DNA of 64,000 nucleotides from Macrolepiota albuminosa (lineage: Eukaryota > Basidiomycota > Agaricomycetes > Agaricales > Agaricaceae), in the NCBI GenBank assembly GCA_027475525.1, contig JAMWFC010000051.1, forward strand, positions 1,935,205 through 1,999,204. The letters run 5' to 3'. Position numbers and translations under genes: made by a program. Numbering within the stretch: the stretch's first letter is position 1; each line of letters begins with the position of its first letter. The notes below the pieces were generated by a model. It did no database searches, was not told where the DNA came from, and worked only from the letters and a program-made list of their open reading frames with translations. Positions 33,301-47,400 of this stretch are shown here, piece by piece.

Positions 33301-33842
33301 TCTCTGCTGAGGTGGCGACCATCCGGTGGGAGCATCTGCCGATCAGCTTCTCGCCAATGGTCCATTGATGCATTTCGACCGTCGTGAGGATGTATGGCAG
33401 TGTTGCGAGAAGAGGACTCTGCATATGAGGACGGATGATATGCTGCGTAATCATACCTCTGCGACCAGTCATCCCGTGAACTACCATACTGACTGGGCCA
33501 GCTTTCCGGTTCCCTTGCGTCTAATAGAGTATGATCTTCATGCCCACTATTATGGCGGTGGTATAAGTCACCCTGCATGTAAAGGTGCCTCTCCACGTCG
33601 TCCTCCCGCCTCCACTCTTCCGGATGACGCCGGTTTCGAGAAGACGAGGACTCTCTACCTGGATCATAAGCTGATCTAGTCGAACTTGAAGACGTCCTAT
33701 AACTGTCCCCATGTCGAGTAGGTTCGTGGAGGCGTGTATAGGTTTCAGGATGCATATCCTCCACCTGTGCGCTCATGTAACGTTCATCGTCCGCTCCTTT
33801 GTTCCCTCGACCTCGTTTGTTGTTTCTCGTGTGGGAGCGCAT
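30317..33842 (-). CDS. CTK1: Ctk1/CDK12-type RNA polymerase II CTD kinase
   Basis: Cyclin-dependent kinase that phosphorylates Ser2 of the RNA polymerase II tail. The N-terminal half (MRSHTRNNKRGRGNKGADDE onward, about 600 residues) is disordered, Arg/Ser/His-rich and includes RS dipeptide runs (SLSRSRSPIGSFRSRRSSR, DRSRSRSRSPVPKRQRR). The kinase domain begins YNIISQVGEGTFGKVYKA, with RVFVALKRIR, the cyclin-binding helix FPVTAMREIKLLQSLQHPNV, MVFEYMDHDLTG, HRDIKGSNILVNN, KLGDFGLARFY, and RVITLWYRPPELLFGA in the T-loop. It continues VDMWSAGCIMLEL and GTPTPDRWAEV. The C-terminus (TLEGEWHELETKRERAKKKR) ends at 30317-30319. The GEGTFGKVYKA/WYRPPELL combination, the RS region and the tail favour CTK1/CDK12 over CDK9. 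Length about 1000 residues. Confidence 0.9.
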
Positions 33843-34567
33843 ATGTGAGAAGGCGCACGACTGAAGGTGAACGAAGTGGGTAAGTGACTCGTTAGGTGTT
33901 ACGTGTTGTGTCCGTCAAAAAACTGCAAGGGTTCACCCTGCCACGGTCATGAACTGACTGTTGTTTGGGCCAATAACGCCGCCTAAAACCACACAGATGC
34001 AAACGCCTTAAAAGAAGTTAAGTCTTAAAGCAGCGATGTAGAATTCTGGACGGAGAGAGGAGCAAAGAAGACCAGGGGTCAGCACCGTTAGAAGACTGGT
34101 GGGTGATTGAAAACTTACATAACGACTTCAAAGTGAGCGCCTTAGAGGGTAGAAAAAAAATAGGATAAAAACCTTATGAGAAATGTGGTCGTTGAGGTTA
34201 TGTAACAGTGACACGAGTGCTTGCGATATGTTGACGCTTCTGTTGGTAGCTCAATCCAGAAGCCAAGTACAAGGCGCGGAACTTTTGAATCTGATGAATT
34301 TGTCCACAACAGGCATCCTCTCAATTGCCAACGCTCCTGACTCGTCAAGATTCTTTCACAACCTCCGGCGTTGTATAAAGCCAGAGAAATTTACAATTGG
34401 CTGGTAGTGGACTGAATAAAGTGGCTCGAAGCTAACGGAAGTTGTTCTACGGGAATTAGGGAATTGTTGACGTCTCAGAGCGAAAGGCAGAAAGGTAGAT
34501 CCCAGTACAGATTGAAGGCTACGTATGTAATGATTTTCCAGCTACAATGTAAAGTTACCCTCACGTT
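33843..34567. other. Intergenic region, about 725 bp
   Basis: Upstream of the CTK1-like start and downstream of the DCAF-like stop. A 68-codon minus-strand frame (34142-34348) has no recognisable features. No repeat, tRNA or conserved motif was found. Confidence 0.45.
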
Positions 34568-36669
34568 TTACTGATTTCGGCATTCCTCGTCAGGCCCATC
34601 CAATTGTGATCGCGCCTGTGCCAGTAACATTACAAAATTAGAACGAGGGACATATGGTCTGCTGGGGCGAGCGTTCGATTGCATAATTGCTGCTGCATTC
34701 CCCAATCTTGAAAAGTTACTAGGACTACTCGATGGAGCAAAAAGCTGAGAAATATCAAGTCATGATACGCGTTCTGATACGACAACGTATAGGTACCTAC
34801 TTTGACAGTGTGATCTATTCCACTGACGGCTACAAGGGGGAGGTGCGGATGGCCCTCAATCATGTTGACGACGGTGCCATCGCCTTCGTAAATTCCATGA
34901 AGGGCACCTGTCGCTTTGCGCCAAATAAAGAAGTTTCCATCATCAGAACCAGATGCGACAAATTCATCATTGGGGCCTAGAAAATTGACTAGATATGAAG
35001 ATAATGAAAAATCAATCGACAGGGCATATACATAGTGAACCCCCGCAGTGACTTACCGTCCTTGATGGTAGCTACATTGCGAGCTCCACTATAACGCTGT
35101 CGAGGGAGAACAACAGGAACACTGAGAAGATAATTTCTCTCATCGCCTCTCCAGAGGTTGAAGTAATCTTCGCCGTATTCATCGTCATCAACATCCGTCA
35201 TATCATCATCTTGATCAGTCGAGTTTGTCTGGCGTCCTTCGCCACCTTCATGCTCTGCAAATTGAGGCCCGTTGTCCTCTCTATAGGATGAAGACTCTGC
35301 ATCGATGTCTATACTGTCATAGCCCTGTAGTTCAGGTATCTTTCCTTTTTCAGATCTGCGTTCATGCTCTAATGAGAGAGGTCCCGACATTTCAAGATTG
35401 TTTTCGTTTTCTGGATCATCATAGGTGGAGTACAAATATACTCCATCGTTACTAAATGCTGTAATCCAATGCTTGAATATCAACATATCCTGGTGAAGAG
35501 ATGTGGGTGCTGACATAAGATCACCTGTTTTTACGCATTCACTGGTGCTCACAGGTTCAACGGATCGCTCACCTCATGACCATTTGTAGTTGACATTCGC
35601 GCGCCTGTGATATGTTCACTCCTGCGTCTCTGTGATTCACCCGTAGGCGCCGTCGGTTTGCCAAAACGGCGAACACAGGTCGTTAATGAAGAATCATCAG
35701 TATCCAAAGAATACGGCATGCCCCATTCAGTCCTTAAATTCCGGCCAACATGCCGTCGATCAAAAAGGTAGCCCTACATGTTAGTGATAGGATGGAGGAA
35801 TTAAAAGTAAGGCGAATGCATACAAATGGTGACTCTCCAGCAACTACGAAAAGGTGTGGGGTAAGGGGAGACAGGGAAAGTGTGGAAAGCTGGTGATTTA
35901 CTTTCACGAGAGGGCTAGGACAAGGCTCGTGCCAGCAATTGTGGGACGCCCTTAAATCGTGTTGACGTACAGTTCCATCCTGTGCATAGATTAAAATAGC
36001 AGACTTGAATGCAACAACCACACACCTCTCCAACAGTTAGAAAGAGATCAGGACTGTGTTCGGTGACAACTCTCTTCACGCGGTCATCATGACATCGCAA
36101 CCGATGAATAAGGGATTGCCGAGGACTGTAAATCGTTCCTTTTCCATTCGCACTGGCTGTTAAAGCGGCTTCACCAATATCAAACACTCGTATTTGGTAA
36201 TCACCGGCGACAGTTGCGCTGGATAACAGATAAGTACCAGACATATATTAAAGAAACAAGGGTATTGACATCCGCGAAGAGTAAGGGAGCATGTGCGCGC
36301 TGAAGATGTTGGCTGTATGGCCTGTCTGGATGACTGAACGACACACAAAAGGGTAATCCTGAGATGTGTCGGCGGGGTCAACACCCCATATCCTCACAGT
36401 TGTGTCATCTCCCCCACTGAGCAGGAGTTCGCCGTTGCGGGCCCAGCTCAAAGCATTGACGCACCTGATAAGAATGAATGTCGAGAGGTCAATAGTATTT
36501 CCCTTGCCTACCCTGTATGCCCATATGACCCCTCGTCTCCCAAAACATTGACCCGATCAAGGGTTTGCTGCAAAGCCCGAGACAACTGAAGCCGTCTGAG
36601 CCTCTCAACCCGTCGCGAAGATGACAGGCACTTGAAATATTGGAAATGGAGATCGCAACTGTTCGACAT
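34568..36669 (-). CDS. WD40-repeat protein of the DCAF6/DCAF8/WDTC1 type
   Basis: Probable substrate receptor for a DDB1-cullin-4 ubiquitin ligase. The start MSNSCDLHFQYFKCLSSSRR leads through RLQLSRALQQTLDRVNVLGD to the first WD repeat, GHTGCVNALSWARNGELLLS followed by GGDDTTVRIW. Next come GHTANIFSAHMLP, a repeat around RLRCHDDRVKRVVTEHSPDL, and a segment with VRQHDLRASHNC, where a DLR sits in the position used by DWD/DxR motifs. An acidic insert (QDDDMTDVDDDEYGEDYFNL) precedes the last repeats: SGARNVATIKDVNFLG, FVASGSDDGNFFIWRK, and EGHPHLPLVAVSGIDHTVK. The tail LFAPSSSPSNFSRLG ends at EECRNQ. This N- and C-terminal split of repeats around an acidic insert is typical of DCAF6/8-like proteins; which member cannot be decided. 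About ten introns. Confidence 0.8.
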
Positions 36670-36852
36670 TACAGACAAAGCCAGCCGGAATACAATACAT
36701 GTGTTACCGGAATGACGTCTGATAAATCCGATCCGAGTCAGGCAGTACAGTAAATGCCGAAAACATTACAAAAAGTATACTATCCTACAAAGCACTGAAA
36801 AATTTGACAACAATATGACATCCCTACAACAGAGAGGTCTTGTCCATGACAA

Positions 36853-38375
<1,523 letters not shown>

Positions 38376-38574
38376 GGTTGAGAGTCAGGAACCCCACAAC
38401 GCGCAGTTGTCACGTCATTTGTCGGCATTTTCCGTGTCCACTGTCCACAAAGCACCGGCAAATTGCGATATTACCGAATTTCACTGTTTTTCTATGCTTC
38501 GGCAATCATGCCGCATTGAAGTTCCGAAGCGTGGTATATGGACACACATACCTTTTGGGTTCCTCGTCGTCTTC

Positions 38575-40930
38575 ATGAGTTCGCGGTCGCGTCGAGACAC
38601 TCTATCGAATGTAGAGTCTCTCATTCTTGCCCAGGCTGTGTGGGAGCACGGTGCTAATGCATGGCAAGTCGTGGCAAAGGTCCTCTCCAATCATTCTTTG
38701 ATTTCACGTCCGAAATCCTTCTTCACTGCTCAGGTTCGTCCTCGTCCTTGCGTCATGATCTGCTACTGCATAGTCAGTCACCTCAGTCTTCGCAAGTAAT
38801 GTATCAAAACCTTATGCAGGAAGCAGGACTTGAAAGGTATGAATTTCTTGCCTACTTTGTGACTCATCCTAACGAAACTTTAAGAACCGAGGCTTGTGAC
38901 GCCGTCCACTGTGCGTCATTCTTACTTCCCTCAGTTCCATCTAATCATATTATCAGCGCCTGTCAATCACAAGCTTGCGGAAAAGTACTATATAGCGCGT
39001 GTACGAGAGCTTCGCGAACTAATTCTTGTCGAAGAGGAGAAGTTCAAGTGCGTTGTATCAATCGTTGTTTTCTTCTCGTCATTAAGACACTCTAGAGCAA
39101 TTGTTTCTGAGATAGATGCTATACGCGCCGGCAGTTTCGATGCAGAAATCACTGCAAAGATAACTGGCATACCCGTTGGATCAACAGAAACAACGCCGGA
39201 AACTCAAGTTCGTTCATTAACCACATTGTGGCTGCCACCATCTTCTCATGATCTCTTAGGCTCCTGTCATACCACCCTCGGACGAACTTTTTGGGGGATC
39301 CGACCTGAGTGGAGTGTCTGCTACTCCTTCTCGTTCACAGACACAGGTAATGTGTCTATATTTATCGATTATCTTTAACTCATAGCTCGATTTATGAAGG
39401 AAATTCCGGTAACAAACAAGTCTGCTGCCACTTGTCTGCCACCGCAAGAACATGAAGAACTTGGAGGCTCAATGCACACGCCTATAGTTCTTCAAGATAC
39501 ACCAACTGCTATACGTACTCCTGTTGCGGAGGACATAACATCCAGAAGACATGTCGAGAGAGAACAGGCGGTGGCAGAGACCAATCAACCTTCCTTTAAC
39601 CTTTCAAAACCGGCATCATGTTCACCTACCCCGACAATTAGACAAGTGACTGGACAGGCGGAGGAGCACATGGTCAATGATCTAGATAAGACGCCGCAGG
39701 CGAAGGAGGAGGAGGAAGAGGAGGAAGAAGCAGACGAAAACGAAGTGGTTAATGCAGTGAGTACAACGACGCCAGTGACTCAAAAGGTGCAGGAAAATGT
39801 CGAATCTAAGGAGCTTACGCATGAGGAAAACAAAAGCAAGGAACAGTCTTCTCATACGCCAGAAACACTCGATATGTTGGACAGTTCTAGAGAAGAATTG
39901 GCTCCTGTTCAAGATGAAATACCGGAGTCGGACTCTGCTGATAAATCGAATGTAGAGGCGGAGGTTGTGGAGGATGGTGAATCTTCTGGAGAAGAACCAC
40001 TGACTGCCTCGCGAAGTAAGTATTATAACGCCATACGTTTTGAATACTCCTCACAGTAATTAGGGTCAACAAGGCGGCGGCGGTCTACTTTATCTCCCGT
40101 TCAACAGGTACAAGTTCGCGGGAAAGCTCGTCGTCAGAAACCCGAGAGTCCAATCAATAATAAAGACGAATCGGAAGTCGAAACGGAAGATATTGAAGAA
40201 CTTCAAGAGGAGATCACCAAATTAGAAACAGATCGAGATGCATCACCAATACTTGGCGGAGTCCGACGGGGGCAAGGTATTAAGCAATTTCCAACGGTAT
40301 CTCATTTATGATACATCGATATATAGGGAAACGTAAGGCGTCCTTCGTCGAGAGTGTTGACTCGCCTCGTGATAAGAAGCGAGCACGAGATGACTCGGAG
40401 CCGGTGGACGAAGACGAGACAGGTAAGTAAAACTACTTTATCCTTTTTCCCTCCTAACTTATATTTTTCCATGCAGGACAAACCCACGGACGTGGGCGCC
40501 GCCCCGGTATTCGCTCTGAAGGCCATAAGCGGTTCCAAGCTGTGATTGGAATGCTGCATTCTCAGATATCCCAGCACCGTAACGGTAACATCTTCCACAA
40601 TCCCATCAAAAACTCCGAAGCTCCCGACTATCATGAGATTGTCAAGCGGCCTATGGACCTAAAAACTATTAAGATGAGGGTGAAGGACGGTTCAATCGGA
40701 AACTCCTTGGAGTACCAGAGGGACATCATGCTCATGTTTGCCAATGCCATGATGTACAATCGACCTGGGTCAGACGTACACGCAATGGCGGAAGATGTGT
40801 GTTCCCTATTTTCTAGTTGACTTCCATGCTGTGTGCTGATCGTTCATCACAGATGATGGTTGAAAGTGAGGGTCATATCAATGCGTTTCGCCAGACCGAA
40901 GGTCTTGTCCGGAATGCTCGACACGTTTAA
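38575..40930 (+). CDS. BRD8-like bromodomain protein, probable NuA4 subunit
   Basis: The start MSSRSRRDTLSNVESLILAQ leads into the SANT-like N-terminal module of BRD8/Bdc1 proteins (AVWEHGANAWQVVAKVLSNH, RPKSFFTAQSSQVMYQNLMQ). A coiled-coil segment follows (HKLAEKYYIARVRELRELIL, then VSEIDAIRAGSFDAEI). The middle is long, disordered and acidic, with an uninterrupted Glu run (KEEEEEEEEADENEV) and Lys/Arg patches. The C-terminal bromodomain reads KRFQAVIGMLHSQISQHRNG, FHNPIKNSEAPDYHEIVKRP, MDLKTIKMRV, and FANAMMYNRPGSDVHAMAED, which holds the acetyl-lysine-binding Asn. The stop is at 40928-40930. About 700 residues. The N-terminal module plus C-terminal bromodomain is the BRD8 arrangement, so NuA4 membership is likely. 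It lies tail to tail with TRA1, the NuA4 scaffold. Confidence 0.85.
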
Positions 40931-41440
40931 CATTTTCGCCATTGTCTTATTTTACTAACTTGTACTTGCCTTTATCATGTTGTGTACCTTCTGTAAGCCT
41001 GCAGCTTAAGCTTACAGCAGTTCAATTCTTGTAACCGTGAACTGTATATATAGTTGATTCAGATTGTGCCTTGTATAAGCGGATTGCGTATTTGTTTGTA
41101 AAGATACTACAAGTGCATCGACCATTGTGGTCCAGATGCAAGCCGGCACAGCACATTTAGGTTTCAAAGTTTGACAGCGTCACGTTTCATTTCTCGTTCA
41201 AACGACCCAGAGGGATGTCTATGGCATCCCTCTATGGACGAGAAAAAATACGAAACTTCAGATACCTATACATGAGGTAGAAGAGAGGTAAGCCTCAAAT
41301 TATCTATTCAACATTGATGAAATCCAAAGTCATCCGAAATCTCGTTTCAAATTTGGTTCATCGATAGTACATGGGGTAGGTAGATGTGAATACATATGCA
41401 TATGGTACAGCAAGTGAGGACAGACTTAAATAGCATTGGA
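40931..41440. other. Tail-to-tail intergenic region with a hairpin at 40991-41017
   Basis: 510 bp between the stops of the bromodomain gene and TRA1. CTGTAAGC (40991-40998) pairs with GCTTACAG (41010-41017) around an 11-nt loop, in the presumed 3' UTR of the bromodomain gene. A second short inverted repeat (GGGATGTC ... GGCATCCC) lies near 41213-41231. No coding frame was found. Confidence 0.5.
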
Positions 41441-44400
41441 TCAAAACCATGGATGATACATTTCTCCCATTTTCGCAAGTTGAATGGGGTTAGTTGCACT
41501 TGAAATAAGGTTCGTGACGGTTTGAATGACCGGAACAGTTCCGAGGTTTCCATTATTGACCGCCTAAATAATAGCATGAGTACAGCATTGAAGGCGTCAG
41601 AGAACACTAACTTGTTCTCTTTCAATCTTGCAAGCCATGCTTTCAGCCCGTTTGACAACACCATCAACATTTGCAGATACGCTTTGCTTAAAGATTGTAT
41701 CCGTCTGCCAGGCTTGGTTCCGCATAGCCATCCAAGAGTTAACCTCATCACGACTATACAGGCAAAGACTTTGTTCCAATTCGAACTACAAAAGAGTCAA
41801 TTATGGGAACCAAAGGAGATAAAAACTCTGACCTCTGGCTCTGTCAGCGAACGGGCAATAGCAAGGATGCCTGAAGTAATCAAGCCTTCTATATAAATGG
41901 GTCCCACAAAGTGTTGCATGTTTGGAGTGAAACGGAAAGGCACAACATCGTTGGTTGCAAAAAGTGGCATCAAATTTGACACGCCTATAGAGAAGACATT
42001 AAAGTATTTCCTTGTCGACTGCATGCATCAACTAACCTGGCAAAAGTTCTGACATAGCAATCAATCCCGTTGAGCAAGAAACGTGGAATCTATGAGGATG
42101 TCTGCTCGAAAGACAGAGGACATATGTCATGAAGGCGGTAGAAGCAATTTGAAGAGTGAACTGTTTTCTCATTCGCCATAGTTCGTCGGAGTTTACCATT
42201 GTACTGATCATATACTGAGAAGCAGAGGCTGAGTAACACAATTTCATGCACGCACAGGTACATACACGAGTGATGAGGTCTTCGGGGACCATTTTGACAG
42301 TGACTTCATCGTAAATGTCTTTTTTCAGCGTCAAATACTCCGTTTTTGTCAACTGTTGTTCAATTGGTCACTACACCTGAACGATGATATGGTATTGACA
42401 CTCTACCTGTCGAGAAGTCGACTGTCTGAACTCTTTCAGAACCTTCTTGACCTTTTCGCCAGAGTACAAAATTGGCTCTTCCTTCGATATTCCAATAGCA
42501 TTACAGTGTCGATCATAGATATCACCTAACGGAATGTACGAGGCGTCCATCTGTACCAGGCGAACCAAGGGGCTGAATGAAACGGCCGCCGGAAGATGAA
42601 AATGAAGATTTCGTTTTCTGCTCTCCTTTTTACGGCTCAAAGTGCTGACAGACCCGTGAGAGAATAGTCGTGACTAGGAGCATGCCAACTGTACCTATTG
42701 AATGTACGAAGCAGCTGAGATACGCGATCCTCACGTCGATACTGTCGATAGCCAGGAAGCTGGACTGCGAAGGCAATCCTTGAATTATCGCTTCCATAAA
42801 GGGTAAATCTCCTCCAAGATACCCCACTAGAGCGACAGTTTTCGACTTTAGGACCAAACTTTTGAATCCTAACAAAATTTTGATTGCTGTTGCTGTCCTT
42901 TTCCTGCAGAAAATGTTAGATCACAGAATTTACCGGAAGAAGCAATGCAAACCTCTGTGTATTGTCCAGGAACCTCTATCTCATCAACTTTACTATACTG
43001 GAATTCAGTGAGGTAATGACTAAGCATTGCAAGCTGCTGAACGCGAGGCCGAGCGTCCAAGAAGCCTTCATATCTGTCTCGCCACTGTTGAAGTCTCTGA
43101 ACATACTCATACAAATTAGGCTTGCTGTGTAAGAAGTCATCCTCATAATCTTTCTGGATACTATGGTGAGTAACGGAAAGAACCTCGAGAAATATAAATC
43201 GAAGGATAACTCACTCTGACGGGGTGGGGTATGTTAGCTGCCATTCGAAGTATGGTATCAACGGTATGTTGCACAAGAAGTCCGTCGTCATCAGGCGAGT
43301 TCATTCGTACAACATAATTCTAAAGAGGTGTGAAGTCGCTTGAGGTAAAAAAAGACGCCATTGTTTTACCTGAACCGCATCTTGCAACAGTAAGCAGATA
43401 TTTCTGTAAATGTCCTCGTCTGCCGTTAACTTGAACTTGTGTGATATTTGATCCACCATCGTTTCCAGACTCAAGATTAGCAGAGGAAATGAGGTCTTGA
43501 GCACGTTGAGAATCTCATCAACGTGTTCCGCAGGTTGACGTGGTTGGTTTGTGGTATCTGGAGCCAATGTTTGGCTCGGATGACTAACATCTGGAGGTGC
43601 TGCGGGTGTTGTCTGTGGGGCCTCGCCATTTTCGCGCGATGAATCTGAGGAAGTAGAAGGATTTCCAGTGGCCGCCGCCCGAGCAGCTTGCATCTTCTCT
43701 TGATTTTTTTTGAACATGAGCATCTCATCTCTAGTCGTCCGTATTTGATAGAACAATGCCTGCCGCGGTATACGTCAAACAACAGGAAGTTACGTAAACC
43801 GAATAAGACTTACCTGGGGATAAAGTCTCGCCAGATTCATGAGCACATACTTTGCCTGTTTAAACTCGCGATTGGAAAGGGACAGGAGGAGCTGGGGGAT
43901 GAGGGGGATCCAAAACCAATATGCTCCATCTCCCTTGTAGGTATCGAAAGCTCGAGAAACAGTCAAATTATTGTCATCGAGGCTGAGCAACCACAGTATA
44001 CGCGCAAGTAATGGTCGACTTTTACCACTCTTGTATTGTCCTGCAGCCTGCATGTAACAACTGACGGCATTAGCGGCAAGAGTGAGGTCGTTCCCATTCT
44101 CCTTAAACATACGATCATTATAACGGCCCCACTCAGCCCATCCTTTCGCTTGGTTCATGTCGAGTTGAACAGCCTGACCAAATGCATGGTTGGCCTCGTC
44201 ATTGCGACCAAATCGGGCATAGAACATGCCCTTCAGAGTGTGGAACTCCGCCTTCTGAGACGCAGAGAAAAACATCAGATTAGTGTTGTTGATAACCTCT
44301 AAACCGGCCTGAAGGTCATTGGGCTTTTGATAGTGACATCGGGCCTGCTCGCGCAACTTCAAGAAAGCTTCTGATATCTCTATATTGGGCAGGGTATAGA

Positions 44401-47400
44401 TTTTCGTAAGAGATGTGAAGCAGACGTCAAGGAGGTCGTGACGGCGAGCGACATGGGCGAACCGATTGATGATCCATGCCGTTTCGTGATAGCCACGATA
44501 GCCATAAGTCGTATTGTTAGTGCCTGTACTGGCTGGAGGTTGGTTTGGGGGAGAGATGAGGGGGATGTATGCGTTGTTAATAGAATGGAATACATTTTGT
44601 CTCCAAGCGACGAGATCGCTCCAGATGCTGATGTCGTCATGCAGGTTGGGGAGACGTTCACGCCACGCCTGAAGCACCATTTTGAGCTCCGAAGACTTCT
44701 TCTCCAGATTTTGCGCGTTTGTCTGTGATAAAGAGCCAAAAATCTGAACGGCTTCTTGTAACTCGACGAACTGTTGAAAGTGTTGCAGTAAAGGAACATG
44801 TGCGGCCGAAAGATGCGGTGGCAGACCAATCCACTTCCTCAAAGATAGCTGCATTGCGTCCTCGAGAATTTTCGTAAACTCGACGTTTTTTTCCAAGGCT
44901 GCAGGCATCTTCAAAAGAGCCACGAATGCTTCAAAAACTCTACGACGAGGGGTCGGGGTTTCGGGAAGTTGATTGATTTGTTCCTCGAGAGTCTCTTTTT
45001 GAGCCGCCCATTCAACCGTTCTCCAGGCGCTTTCCAGGAGCAATTCCTGGTTCCCTTCGTTCCGAGCCAAGTCATAAAGGAGGTCCCATTGTTGCAGCTT
45101 CTCAGCAGATAGAATCCAATGATCCTCCCAAAGACAATATTCTGATTCAGAAAAAGGAATGGAACCTGCGCGAGCTTTGCTTTGGGCCGACTCATATGCA
45201 AGAGATGCCTGTTCCCACATTCCATTTTGTTCAAAAGCAAGGGCGATGTTTGTGTCTTGATGAAGGCAGCGACGTCGCCATACACCATAAAACAAGTCTT
45301 CTTCACCGAGTTCGGCATAGACGTCGGCGAGAGAGTCATAGACGTAATCGCGCACAGTAGGGTCGTCGTCTTTCACCTGATCGAATGACGCTCCAAGAAT
45401 CTCCAGTGCAATGTACCAGGCACCAAATGTCTTGGCAAGAAACTTGACAAGGTGAGGTGGAAGGGTCATTGGAGGGGAACATGCTTGTATGCCGGCGAGC
45501 AAGGTTTGGACGACGTTTGGTCGCAGGTGAGCTTGGCGTATGTGGTAATCTTTGCTCAAGAGGTTGATGAGGTGCAGAGAAAGATCGGATTGCTCGCGAC
45601 GTGATAGACAGGACCAAACTGACGGAAATACGGCCACCCATGTGTCATGAGCTACTTCGGGGTCAAGGAAAAGAAGTCGCTGGACTGGTTGAATGATTGC
45701 ATGGATTTTGGGGCGGGAAATTGGCGGAGAATTTGTAGCGTTTGATCTGCGATCGAACGTCGTCAAAGCATCCATGTCGGATGACCCTAGGATCAGATGT
45801 AATGCAAGGTAAATCCAATTATGGTCAGCTAGAGGTTCCCAAGTTTGCACACCAAAGACGTATGTTAAGCGACTGAGTAAGGACCGCGGAACACTGACGT
45901 CTAGAAGGTCTATAAATTTCTCTCGAAGAACAGGGTCCTTTGCACGACAGCCTAGGAAAAATGAATGCTCCAATCGTGTGGTGAGGTCACTTCGTCGCAA
46001 GGCAGGTTCCGTATAGATCTCGTAAATGAGCTCGAGATATGGGTGGAATATATTTTCTGAACGGCTTTCGTAGGATGCCATCTTCAACAACAGGCTGGCC
46101 TTCTCTTTCATAGTGGGATAAGGTTCCGGTGTTGGCCTTGCCCAAGTACGGGCGAGGTCCAAAATGTATCGTAGAAGGTGTATATTCTTTGATTTCTCCA
46201 CGAGGTGCACAAGGGTACTGAGCAGCACCCGACGTTGTTCTCCAAGGTGAGCGACCGAAATTTCACATATTTCAATGATCATTTTGAGGAGCCTCACGCC
46301 ATTTTCTGATACTGGTGCCGATATACTTGTACTTTGAGTATGGTCCCGAGCAAGTTTGCTCAGGAGTTTTCCGAGAGATTGGCTAAAAGGGTCGATTCGT
46401 TCTGGTACAACTTTTACTACTGACTTGAGCATTAAAAGTGTTCCTCGAAGAGCCGATGAATTGCGCAGGCCATCGTTGATCGCCGTGTAAACGAAAGTAT
46501 GAAAGTCGGATAACTCGCTAGATTGCTCGTCGTCTTCTTTCGGTAGAGGGAATAGTCTAATGAGTTGATCAAACACGGGATGCAGGGCCTCATTTAGCCC
46601 GTGATCCTCTGTGACCAATCCTTTCCGAACAAGTTTCTGCAAAATTGGAGCGTTTGTTATGAACCAGGAATCATTTTGCTCCCCTGCAATGATTTGTAGA
46701 ACTTTTGCAGATGCAAGAGCTTGTCCAAGAGCTTGTTCGTTGGAAAGTTCATTCTGATAGGTATGACTATTCAGATTTCTAAGAGAAAGGGATCAATCAC
46801 CCATACCTGTTCTAATGCTCGTGAAAAGAACCGAAGACCGACAGTTACATCTGTCCAGCCTTTTGGACCAACAAGTCTTTGCAACAAAGGCAGGGCTCGT
46901 GGTATGAGAACTGCTCTTGCACTTGGTTCATGCGGTATGCAGCAGAGTCTCACAAGGTAGCTAACCATATTTTCTCGATAACCTAGTGGCGTCAACCAAA
47001 GCAGATCTGTTCTGTTCTGATCCGTGGGGGAGGCCGTGGATTGAGTTGCCTGGGTCGCTTGTTCTTCCCAACTGAAAATCACTTGCAGGAGATCAACAGA
47101 TAATAGTCGTGATTCATGGGTCGCAGTTGTGGACATGCCCAATTTGGTGATCGAATTGGCCATGTGGGGGATGAAAAGTGACCGGACTGGGTAGAACAAG
47201 TCAGGCTGTTTAACGATCAAGTGATATATGGTGATCTGCTGGGCGATGCCTTCTTCAGCTAGGAGTCTACGTGTAGTTTTGGCCCATTGAGGGTGGCCGG
47301 ATTCGGTGGCGTCGGCACGGGGAAGGGAGGGCGCAAGGGTTGCTAGAGCTTCCTGACGAACACTGGCTCTTCCTTCAGACGTTGGTGAGCGAAGAAGACC

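Noticed and set aside
34142..34348. 68-codon minus-strand frame between CTK1 and the DCAF-like gene
   Set aside because: No family motif and random-looking composition.
41347..43756. Many 60-130-codon frames that could suggest several small genes
   Set aside because: On the minus strand they join through short introns into the kinase-like and FATC part of TRA1; the + strand frames are shadows.
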